Shown here piece by piece: positions 1-5,972 of a stretch of 15,937 bases of DNA. The stretch lies in assembly GCA_009780625.1 (NCBI GenBank), contig WQZR01000016.1, forward strand, positions 1-15,937, written 5' to 3'. The stretch comes from Bacillota bacterium. GTDB taxonomy: Bacteria; Bacillota; Clostridia; Christensenellales; UBA1242. Made by a program: the position numbers and the translations under genes. The notes below the pieces were generated by a model. That model was not told the DNA's origin, ran no database searches, and saw only the letters and a list, made by a program, of their open reading frames with translations. Numbering within the stretch: position 1 is the stretch's first letter; each line of letters begins with the position of its first letter.

Positions 1-1
1 A

Positions 2-2725
2 ATTGCTGTTGGCGGCGGGGTTAATAACTTCAGCCAGACACATGGTTATGGTGCAATTTCTAACTTATATCTTGCAGTTGGTGCAGGAGTTATTGACCCA
101 GCGACATTCTCCCCTGCTGTTCAAAGAACATGGGCGCAGACTGGTGGACTTCTTCATTCTCTTCTGACACAACAGCCAACAACAGAAATTGGCGGTGGAC
201 AAAGCACTGCAGATGATTTAGACGATGTGACACCTCCAACAACAAACATTGTTCCTCCAAATAATACTCCACCAGACAATCAGTCACCTCTTGTTGATGA
301 CACTGTTCCTAATCCTTTCTTGGGCGTCCTTCCACCTATTCCAGTTGATGCTGACCGCTTGGCAAAAGGCTTAAACGCGGTTTATGTTGGGCCAAACAAT
401 GCAAGTGATAGGTTTGGACCAGTTTCGGTTGACACAATGGAATTTGTTGACGACAAGACTTTGGTTTTTAACATCGTTTCAAAACGAGCAAGAGACAAAG
501 AAGCTCAGAAGTTTAGACTTGAAATTGATACATCGGAATTCTTCTTTAAAAAGAATAAAGCACTTTATGAGCAAACTAAAGGTGCATATGAAGCATATCT
601 GGCTTCTCAAACTCCAGAAAACACAGAAGCACTTAGAAACAGCATCTCAACATGCTTTGATAAGATGCTTCACCATATTTCATATAAATCGAATGTGGCA
701 ACGCTTAGACAGGTTTCGGACTTTATGCATAAGCCAACAACACCTGCAGAAGCTCTTAAAGTTATTAAAGGAAAAGAGTTCCCTGCTTATTCGTATGACC
801 AAAATAACGATGTTCTTATTGCTTCGGTGAATAAACTTCTTCCGGGGACTTATAAGCATGGTTCGAACATTCACCTTGAAAGCGTGAAGTTGACTGACAA
901 AGATGAAGTTGTTCTGACAATACACTCAGGAAAATATAAAGAAGCTGAAGCTTTGAAAGAACTTAGAAAAAATGTTTCGGAAGATATTGGAAAACTTCGC
1001 TTTATGGTTGAAGGCGACGAAAGAAAAGCAATTGAGAAAAAACTGTTTGAACGTTTTGTTGATATGAACGCAGCATATGACTCTCACCCAACAAAAAGAA
1101 GATGGTTTAGAAAAGTTGAAGATAAGACTGTTAAACCTGAAGAAAAACTTAAGGACGACATTAAACTCTCAATTGAAAAAGCACAAAAAGAACTTGCAGC
1201 AAAACAAATCATGAGAGGACACCCTGCTTATGAAAGTGAGCTTATCAGACTTACAACAGATTCTTTGATTGAAAGAGCAATTCTAGACGGAAGAACAACA
1301 ATCAAAGACTATGAAAAAGATTTGGAAAAGAACAAGACTACGCACATTCTTACAGTTAAAACTCCAGAAAACCTTGATGCATTGAAAGCAAACTTAGACG
1401 GAAACAACCCAGGCAACTTTAGAAGAGAAATTGACACCATGTTGTCACAGCACATGACACCACAAAACTCTAGCTTTGGCGGGGTTATTCCTCACCGCGG
1501 TGGACTTAGAATGAGAACTAAGTTGTTTATTGCAGCAGGTGCGGTTGCTCTTGCTGGAATTACGGTGACAACTGCAGTGTTGTCTTCTGGCGGCGGAATG
1601 AACATTGATGATGACGAACCAGACGGACCAGATGGGCCAGATGGACCGGACGGACCGGACGGGCCAGACGGACCAGGCACAGGTATTCACCCACCAGACA
1701 ACGTTCTTGCAAACGACACAGATGGTTCGCTTAGAGATGCAATCAACTCTTGGTTCCAGAACACTCCTGATTTGAAAATTCCAGAAGGTGCAAGCATAAG
1801 TTTCAATATTTCGGTTGTTGACCAGATTCCAGACAACCCAGGATTCTCAAACATCACAATGGAAGTTACGGTTATTGATGCTGATGGAAACTTCTTTGCG
1901 GGTGGAGATTTGGACCCAATGGTGATTCAAATATCTCAACCAACAAGCAACGTTGGAACATTTGATAACTGGCAAAATGCTCCTCAAGATGTGATTGACA
2001 TTGTGACTGGCGCACTGTATACAAACAATGCTCACGTTGAAACAGGAAGCAAATCTGTGGACAGAGACGGACCAGCATTCCAACCATCAACTCCAGACCA
2101 TACCTTGACTGGAACAGAGGTTCCGAGCATGATGCAACAAGACCTTCTTGATGCACTTGGCGTGAATGGTGCTGTTGATGGAGTTTCTATTGAAGTTCTT
2201 AGAGAAAATGCTATAAACAGGTCTGAAACTTCTGCAACAATTAGAATCAATGTGTTGCAAGATGGAGACGTGTTGCAGTTTGAAGAAACAATCACGGGTC
2301 CAAATATGGAAATTAGGGATTTAATCAACAACCCTCACAACCTGACTGCACAAGTTATAAACCAACTTGAAGCAAGTGGCAGCAGCGTTGCACCAAGCAC
2401 ATTCGGTGGTGCAGACATTGGCGGAGACACTGGCAATCAAGCAAACCCTCCAAAAACGGGCTTGAATGTTGATAGAAGCGGTGTTCCTGAAAACCCAGGC
2501 ACAACAACAGTTGAAGACGACAGAACACCAGAAACACCAAAAAAACCAGGTCTGACTGTTGAGAGATATGTCCCTGATGAAATCACAATGGAAAGTCAGA
2601 GCGTTGAACTTCAAACACAAAGAACAATTGAAACGCAAAAAACAATTGAAACACTTGAAGAAACAAACAGACAAGCAAAAAACTTTAACCATAAAAAAGG
2701 ACCAATAAACCCATTTACTAAATAA
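2..2725 (+). CDS. Large single-span membrane protein with DGP-repeat stalk (5' end outside window)
   Basis: The frame is open from base 2, so the start lies upstream; the GTG at 227 is internal. 907 residues are visible. The N-terminal part is Gly/Pro/Asn-rich (to about residue 115), followed by about 390 charged, Lys/Glu-rich residues. A single hydrophobic segment lies near visible residues 505-528, preceded by basic residues (RMRTK), so the charged part is probably cytoplasmic and the C-terminus outside. Six perfect DGP tripeptides (residues 541-558) follow, and then about 350 acidic, Asn/Asp/Thr-rich residues. Two stretches after the stalk (starting LRDAINSW and LLDALGVNG) look like diverged copies of one beta-rich unit. 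The tail has TQRTIET/TQKTIET repeats. There is no LPXTG-type sorting signal. I do not recognise the family; an envelope-spanning surface or scaffold protein is an inference from topology. The gene ends directly at a terminator shared with mnmA. Confidence 0.8.
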   Translation: MAVGGGVNNFSQTHGYGAISNLYLAVGAGVIDPATFSPAVQRTWAQTGGLLHSLLTQQPTTEIGGGQSTADDLDDVTPPTTNIVPPNNTPPDNQSPLVDDTVPNPFLGVLPPIPVDADRLAKGLNAVYVGPNNASDRFGPVSVDTMEFVDDKTLVFNIVSKRARDKEAQKFRLEIDTSEFFFKKNKALYEQTKGAYEAYLASQTPENTEALRNSISTCFDKMLHHISYKSNVATLRQVSDFMHKPTTPAEALKVIKGKEFPAYSYDQNNDVLIASVNKLLPGTYKHGSNIHLESVKLTDKDEVVLTIHSGKYKEAEALKELRKNVSEDIGKLRFMVEGDERKAIEKKLFERFVDMNAAYDSHPTKRRWFRKVEDKTVKPEEKLKDDIKLSIEKAQKELAAKQIMRGHPAYESELIRLTTDSLIERAILDGRTTIKDYEKDLEKNKTTHILTVKTPENLDALKANLDGNNPGNFRREIDTMLSQHMTPQNSSFGGVIPHRGGLRMRTKLFIAAGAVALAGITVTTAVLSSGGGMNIDDDEPDGPDGPDGPDGPDGPDGPGTGIHPPDNVLANDTDGSLRDAINSWFQNTPDLKIPEGASISFNISVVDQIPDNPGFSNITMEVTVIDADGNFFAGGDLDPMVIQISQPTSNVGTFDNWQNAPQDVIDIVTGALYTNNAHVETGSKSVDRDGPAFQPSTPDHTLTGTEVPSMMQQDLLDALGVNGAVDGVSIEVLRENAINRSETSATIRINVLQDGDVLQFEETITGPNMEIRDLINNPHNLTAQVINQLEASGSSVAPSTFGGADIGGDTGNQANPPKTGLNVDRSGVPENPGTTTVEDDRTPETPKKPGLTVERYVPDEITMESQSVELQTQRTIETQKTIETLEETNRQAKNFNHKKGPINPFTK
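1622..1675 (+). repeat. Six 9-bp tandem repeats encoding (Asp-Gly-Pro)6
   Basis: Six in-frame copies of GAY-GGR-CCR lie just after the membrane segment of the large protein. The copies differ only at third codon positions (gat/gac, gga/ggg, cca/ccg), so selection appears to act on the peptide, or the repeat is old. Gly-Pro-Asp fits the Gly-X-Y collagen pattern, but six triplets is short for a stable triple helix. A rigid, acidic spacer holding the C-terminal domains off the membrane is more likely. Copy number may vary between strains. Confidence 0.9.
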
Positions 2726-2748
2726 AAAACGGCTGATGCCGTTTTTTT
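2726..2748. terminator. Bidirectional intrinsic terminator between the membrane protein gene and mnmA
   Basis: An A-run, the stem CGGC/GCCG around a TGAT loop, and a T-run form a symmetrical hairpin. It serves the + strand gene ending at 2725 and the - strand mnmA, whose TAA stop lies inside the T-run. Confidence 0.9.
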
Positions 2749-3817
2749 AATTCATTGCTCCGCCGCCAAGGCAGATTTTACCCTTGTATAAAACAAGATA
2801 TTGCCCTGCAGCAATTGCACGTTGCGACTCTTTAAACTCCACTTCTATTTCGTTTTTTGTCACCCTGATGATTTTGCACTTGTGTTCTTCTTTACTGTGT
2901 CTAACTTTCGCTGTGTAGTTATATGTTTTTGAGAGTTCGAGTTTTGTGTCCGTAACTATGCTGAAATCGGAAACTGTTACGGTCTTTGAATATAACTCCG
3001 AGCAACCTTCTGGCGCAACAATAAGTTCGTTTGTTTTTAGGTCTTTTTTTAGGACAACGAATTTTGCCCCTTCCATGCCTTTTTGTCCACCAATTCCTAG
3101 TCCTTTTGATTGCCCTATTGTGTAGTTTATAAGTCCATCATGCAAACCAATCTTTTTGCCAGATGTTAGAACAATATTTCCAGGCACTGCTTTTAGGTGC
3201 TTAGATAGAAAGTTTCTAAACTCTTGATTTCCAACAAAGCATATTCCTGTGCTGTCTTTCTTTTCTGCAGTTATCAGTCCATTCTCTTTTGCAATCTTTC
3301 TTACTTCTTCTTTTTTTAGTTTGCCAAGTGGAAACAAAACATTCTTCAACTGTCTTTCTTTTAGAAGAGCCAAGAAATATGTTTGGTCTTTCTTTTCGTC
3401 TTTTGCTTTCGTTAGGTTATATTTGCCATCTATTATTTCAACATTGGCATAGTGCCCTGTTGCAACATAGTCTGCGCCAATACTTAGAGCATAATCTAGA
3501 AACGGTCCAAACTTTATTTCACGGTTGCAGAGCATGTCTGGGTTTGGAGTTCTTCCAAGTTTCAACTCTTCTTTAAACACCGAAAAAACATGTTCTTCGT
3601 ATTCTCTTGAAAAATCAACAATAGAAAATGGAATGCCAATTTTTTGACAAACGCTCCTAGCGTCTTCGATATCTTTTTTTGCTGGGCAAAACTCTTCGTT
3701 TGTTTCATGCCAGTTATGCATAAAAACACCCAGGACGTTATACCCCGCTTCTTTTAGCAATAAGCCGCTTACACTGCTGTCGACTCCGCCTGAAACTCCA
3801 AGAACCACTGTTTTCAT
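2747..3817 (-). CDS. mnmA: tRNA-specific 2-thiouridylase MnmA
   Basis: MnmA adenylates and thiolates U34 of tRNA-Lys, tRNA-Glu and tRNA-Gln in the cytoplasm, using sulfur relayed from a cysteine desulfurase. The 356-residue protein is full length. The ATP PP-loop SGGVDSS is at residues 9-15. The catalytic cysteine is Cys97 in NPDMLCNREIKF, and the persulfide-forming cysteine is Cys193 in TGICFVG, equivalent to Cys102 and Cys199 of the E. coli enzyme. The tRNA-binding segment with YVATGHYA and the C-terminal beta-barrel (CLGGGAM end) are present. The ATG at 3815-3817 matches the family start. No Shine-Dalgarno precedes it; an extended -10 box lies 6 nt upstream, so the mRNA is probably leaderless. 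Neighbours are unrelated to tRNA modification and the gene has its own terminators on both sides. Confidence 0.97.
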   Translation of the reverse strand: MKTVVLGVSGGVDSSVSGLLLKEAGYNVLGVFMHNWHETNEEFCPAKKDIEDARSVCQKIGIPFSIVDFSREYEEHVFSVFKEELKLGRTPNPDMLCNREIKFGPFLDYALSIGADYVATGHYANVEIIDGKYNLTKAKDEKKDQTYFLALLKERQLKNVLFPLGKLKKEEVRKIAKENGLITAEKKDSTGICFVGNQEFRNFLSKHLKAVPGNIVLTSGKKIGLHDGLINYTIGQSKGLGIGGQKGMEGAKFVVLKKDLKTNELIVAPEGCSELYSKTVTVSDFSIVTDTKLELSKTYNYTAKVRHSKEEHKCKIIRVTKNEIEVEFKESQRAIAAGQYLVLYKGKICLGGGAMN

Positions 3818-3823
3818 GTATAT

Positions 3824-3832
3824 ATTCTAGCA
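3824..3832 (-). promoter_or_regulatory. Extended -10 promoter of mnmA, predicted leaderless start
   Basis: Read on the minus strand this is TGC-TAGAAT, an extended -10 element, with only six bases (ATATAC) before the mnmA ATG. A start about 7 nt past the -10 would fall on the A of ATG. The preceding gene's terminator lies immediately upstream and no good -35 is visible, as is usual for extended -10 promoters. Confidence 0.65.
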
Positions 3833-3834
3833 TG

Positions 3835-3859
3835 AAAAAAAGCGCTTAAGCGCTTTTTT
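3835..3859 (-). terminator. Terminator of the TM2 gene, overlapping its stop codon
   Basis: A 24-bp perfect palindrome is flanked by A and T runs, with stem AAGCGC/GCGCTT. The last three sense codons and the TAA stop of the zinc-ribbon/TM2 gene lie inside the hairpin, with the stop at its centre. A terminating ribosome would therefore cover the stem. Confidence 0.85.
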
Positions 3860-4445
3860 GTTTTTGTTTCTTTGTGCCTTGAGTTTGCTCGTAGAAATAT
3901 GGCAAGACAACTGGTTGTTTAAGCCTTGCTGGATATGCAAAGTTTCTTAGAATTACAAGTGTGAGGAAGTCTCCCGCCCAACAGAACATTGGGAAAACTG
4001 CCAAGATTGAAGAAATTAGAGCAAAGTTGATAAACCCTTGCCCAACTAGAACTGGATAGTTTAGTGTGCTTAGAATCATTGATATTGTGAAGAACACAAT
4101 AAACAAACTTCCCATAATTGCAGAAGCAATGCCTCTTTTCTTTCCTACATATAAGTTATGTATTCCAAACCAGCCCATAAAAACGAAATACATATATAGT
4201 CTAAGTTTGCTTACATCGCTTGGAGCATATTTTGTGTAGATAATTTCGCCTTCTGTGCTTTCCCCCCACACAGTGTTTTTCATATATGCTTTTGCTTCTC
4301 TATTTGAAAGATTGTCTAGTTGTTTAAAAGACATTTTGCAATTGTAGCAAGTCAATGCTCTAACATCATTTTTAAGCCTGCAATATGGGCATCTGAAATG
4401 TTTCTTTTTATACCGACGTGTGTCTGGAAGGCTTTTTCTTCTCAT
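3846..4445 (-). CDS. Zinc-ribbon / TM2-domain membrane protein
   Basis: A 199-residue protein. The basic N-terminus carries a zinc ribbon with Cys19, Cys22, Cys33 and Cys36 (CPYC...CYNC). Residues 91-102 read GWFGIHNLYVGK, the diagnostic TM2-domain turn (G-x-F-G-x-H-x-x-Y-x-G) between two membrane helices (about 83-95 and 104-125). A further hydrophobic region spans about 133-168, and the C-terminus is Lys/Gln-rich. TM2 proteins are small bacterial membrane proteins of mostly unknown role. The zinc ribbon suggests protein or nucleic acid contact on the cytoplasmic side (inference). The start ATG has no Shine-Dalgarno but an extended -10 box 6 nt upstream, so a leaderless mRNA is likely. It forms its own unit between two terminators. 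Confidence 0.88.
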   Translation of the reverse strand: MRRKSLPDTRRYKKKHFRCPYCRLKNDVRALTCYNCKMSFKQLDNLSNREAKAYMKNTVWGESTEGEIIYTKYAPSDVSKLRLYMYFVFMGWFGIHNLYVGKKRGIASAIMGSLFIVFFTISMILSTLNYPVLVGQGFINFALISSILAVFPMFCWAGDFLTLVILRNFAYPARLKQPVVLPYFYEQTQGTKKQKQKSA

Positions 4446-4451
4446 ACAGTA

Positions 4452-4460
4452 AGTATAGCA
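4452..4460 (-). promoter_or_regulatory. Extended -10 promoter of the TM2 gene, predicted leaderless start
   Basis: On the minus strand TGC-TATACT is followed by six bases (TACTGT) and then the ATG. The arrangement is identical to that of mnmA. A TTTGAA about 16 nt upstream could act as a -35. A second TATAAT lies just upstream at 4460-4465. Confidence 0.65.
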
Positions 4461-4481
4461 TTATACGCAATATTTCAAATT

Positions 4482-4506
4482 AAAAAAACGCCTGTGGCGC
4501 TTTTTT
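4482..4506 (-). terminator. Terminator of the glycosyltransferase gene
   Basis: On the minus strand an A-run, the stem CGCC-ACA-GGCG and seven T residues start at the stop codon of the glycosyltransferase. It separates this gene from the TM2 gene. Confidence 0.85.
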
Positions 4507-5449
4507 ATAGATACGTCTCCTTAATATTATAGGGTTTTATATTTCGTTGTGTTCCAAACACCATTCCGAGTCTGCGAATAATCATTCCTCGTGCAGCAAA
4601 CAACACAGTGAGAGCCAAACTGCAAATGCTGAAAAAATAGCCAAAGAAAGACCAAGAAAGAGTGATTACGTCTAGAGTGCTTAGAAGAATTGTTGTGAGA
4701 AGCAACACTGCAAAAATGATGAAGCCTATGCTTGCTGTGTAGAAAGATTTTGCGTATAGCCTAACCTTTTCTGGTTTTTCTGGTTTTATATTTCCTGTTG
4801 TTCTTTTCTCTTTGTGCTCTTCTTTTGTTTTTGTGTATTGCGCTATTCCCCTTTCGCTTGGAGTTCTTGCATCAAACTCGAAAGTTGAGATTTTGAAATC
4901 TACCCACGCATTTGTGTTTCTTAGAAGGGTTTGTCTGTCTGGAAGAGACTTTAGAATATCTATTGCTTGTCTGTCGTATAACTCAATTTGTGGTTTTGGC
5001 ATAAGTGTGTTTTGCACACCAAACATTCTGCAAGTTGATTTAAGAGTTCTGAACTTAAACACTTTCCACCATTCTGGGGTTTTGTCTCTTCTGTAGGCAT
5101 GGACTACATGGCTTCCCGTAAGCCATCGTGCTGTTAGGTTTTTGATTTCTGTTATTGGGTTTTCTGAATCGAGTTCCATGATGATAACTGCATTGCCTTT
5201 TGCATGGTCTATTCCCGCAGAGATTGCAGCGTCTTTTCCATAGCTTTTATCTAGAGCCAAAAGTTTTACGAATTCGTTTTCTCTTGAAAGTCTTCTTAGA
5301 ATATCTAGTGAGAAATCTGTGCTTGCATCATCAACAAAAATAAGTTCAACTTCACCAGAAAGAATAAGTTTTTCTTTCACCGCTTTTACAAAACTTTCAA
5401 TTCTGTTTTCTTCGTTATAAATTGGAACAATTAGAGAATATGCCGTCAT
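4505..5449 (-). CDS. GtrB/dolichol-phosphate-mannose-synthase-like family 2 glycosyltransferase
   Basis: A 314-residue protein with a GT-A fold. YSLIVPIYNEE is at residues 4-14, Asp40-Asp41 in FVDDAST bind the nucleotide sugar, and KSYGKDAAISAGIDHA is at 68-83. The metal-binding position reads MELDSENP (91-98), with Glu-x-Asp where relatives usually have Asp-x-Asp. The region from RTPSERGIAQYTK (195-207) matches the acceptor-side signature of polyprenyl-phosphate glycosyltransferases. Two C-terminal membrane helices lie at about 239-257 and 264-287. The likely role is transfer of a sugar from a nucleotide donor to polyprenyl phosphate on the inner face, supplying a flipped lipid-linked sugar for envelope glycans; the sugar cannot be read from sequence. 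A strong GGAGGG site sits 4 nt before ATG. A small unit with a G-run promoter ends just upstream and may feed read-through. Confidence 0.88.
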   Translation of the reverse strand: MTAYSLIVPIYNEENRIESFVKAVKEKLILSGEVELIFVDDASTDFSLDILRRLSRENEFVKLLALDKSYGKDAAISAGIDHAKGNAVIIMELDSENPITEIKNLTARWLTGSHVVHAYRRDKTPEWWKVFKFRTLKSTCRMFGVQNTLMPKPQIELYDRQAIDILKSLPDRQTLLRNTNAWVDFKISTFEFDARTPSERGIAQYTKTKEEHKEKRTTGNIKPEKPEKVRLYAKSFYTASIGFIIFAVLLLTTILLSTLDVITLSWSFFGYFFSICSLALTVLFAARGMIIRRLGMVFGTQRNIKPYNIKETYL

Positions 5450-5474
5450 AGACCCTCCACTACACTTTGCTTCT

Positions 5475-5483
5475 AGTATACCA
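5475..5483 (-). promoter_or_regulatory. Extended -10 promoter of the glycosyltransferase gene
   Basis: On the minus strand TGG-TATACT predicts a start near 5468 and a leader of about 19 nt that includes the GGAGGG ribosome binding site. No convincing -35 is present. It lies downstream of the small ORF's terminator, so the glycosyltransferase can be expressed independently. Confidence 0.6.
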
Positions 5484-5505
5484 AAAAAACATTCACTTTA
5501 AAATT

Positions 5506-5536
5506 AAAAAGACTGGAGCTAGTCCAGTCTTTTTTT
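5506..5536 (-). terminator. Terminator overlapping the 3' end of the 16-codon ORF
   Basis: A 12-bp stem (AAAAAGACTGGA with its complement) has a 5-base loop. On the minus strand it ends in a T-run. The last codons of the small ORF form the ascending arm and its TAG stop lies at the loop, so ribosomes finishing the ORF would interfere with hairpin formation. Confidence 0.85.
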
Positions 5537-5569
5537 GAGGAGAATGTCGTGTGTTTTTTTGTTGCTCAT
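5519..5569 (-). CDS. 16-residue micro-ORF (MSNKKTHDILLKKRLD)
   Basis: This ORF is too short for normal gene calling. ATG at 5567-5569 is preceded by AGGAG with six-base spacing. The 16-residue basic peptide has no hydrophobic segment, so it is not a membrane or holin-type toxin. A TATAAT box lies 30 nt upstream and a strong terminator covers the end, giving a predicted transcript of about 87 nt that stands alone. It could be a leader peptide controlling read-through into the glycosyltransferase, an independent microprotein, or a small RNA in which the ORF is incidental. The ribosome binding site favours translation. There is no enrichment for one amino acid as in classical biosynthetic attenuators, apart from five lysines. 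I recognise no homologue. Confidence 0.5.
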   Translation of the reverse strand: MSNKKTHDILLKKRLD

Positions 5570-5598
5570 GTTTTTCTCCTTTTGCTTATAATAGTCTC

Positions 5599-5627
5599 AT
5601 TATACCCCCCCCCCCGAATTTTTCAAA
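5599..5627 (-). promoter_or_regulatory. Promoter of the micro-ORF with a G11 tract in the -35/-10 spacer
   Basis: On the minus strand TATAAT (5599-5604) is preceded by 11 G residues and then AATTC or AAATTC. TTGAAA ends 16 nt upstream of the -10 (TTTGAA ends 17 nt upstream). Every change of one G would change the -35/-10 spacing by one base, the known mechanism for phase-variable promoters in other bacteria. The predicted start is near 5592. Confidence 0.6.
5605..5615. repeat. C11/G11 homopolymer tract
   Basis: Eleven consecutive C on the plus strand (G on the minus). No other G/C run of comparable length occurs in this AT-rich window. It lies wholly within the spacer of the micro-ORF promoter. 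Length may vary between cells, or reflect a sequencing error, so the count of 11 should be treated as provisional. Confidence 0.9.
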
Positions 5628-5645
5628 GCGTTTTGGGGTTATACG

Positions 5646-5674
5646 AAAAAACGGCAATTTCTTGCCGTTTTTTT
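5646..5674 (-). terminator. Terminator of the 1243/83-residue operon
   Basis: An A-run, the stem CGGCAA/TTGCCG and a T-run lie about 20 nt past the stop of the 83-residue gene. The sequence is symmetrical enough to work in both directions. Confidence 0.85.
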
Positions 5675-5694
5675 AATTTCACAAACAGGAGTTG

Positions 5695-5946
5695 TTATGC
5701 GTTTTCTTCGAAAACGATAGCCTTGATTTTTCTGAAATCATCTCTCCACAAGTGGTCGATAAATTCAACCATGATTTTATATCTCATCTTTTGCTCGGTT
5801 GAATATTCGTCCATGTGCTCTATGGTGTCTCGCATTACTTTTGCATTTTTCAAAAGTGTATCTTTATCTTGTGCACCTGTTGTGATTAGTGTGCTCATGA
5901 TAAGTTTTGCAATTTCCACTTTTTGTTCTTGTTTTGGCGTTCTCAT
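5695..5946 (-). CDS. 83-residue helical protein, unknown function
   Basis: The ORF starts with ATG preceded by AGGAG at normal spacing, 26 bp after the stop of the 1243-residue gene, and ends before a terminator, so the two form an operon. The protein is small, soluble and charged, with no cysteine, signal peptide or membrane segment. It reads as three or four amphipathic helices (for example residues 7-22, 28-45 and 49-68). I do not recognise a family. Tight linkage suggests it works with, or regulates, the large upstream protein (inference). Confidence 0.75.
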   Translation of the reverse strand: MRTPKQEQKVEIAKLIMSTLITTGAQDKDTLLKNAKVMRDTIEHMDEYSTEQKMRYKIMVEFIDHLWRDDFRKIKAIVFEENA

Positions 5947-5972
5947 TTCTTTTCTCCTATTGTTTTATTGGG

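Noticed and set aside
227..229. GTG as the start of the large membrane protein
   Set aside because: The same frame is open and protein-like back to base 2 (Gly-rich, no stop), and no ribosome binding site precedes the GTG. The gene starts outside the window.
1622..1675. DGP repeats as a CRISPR-like or non-coding tandem array
   Set aside because: The copies are contiguous 9-bp units in frame, without spacers, and vary at synonymous positions.
5587..5592. Plus-strand TATAAT facing the minus-strand micro-ORF promoter
   Set aside because: There is no adequate -35 at normal spacing and no plus-strand gene downstream. It is part of a short AT palindrome with the minus-strand -10.
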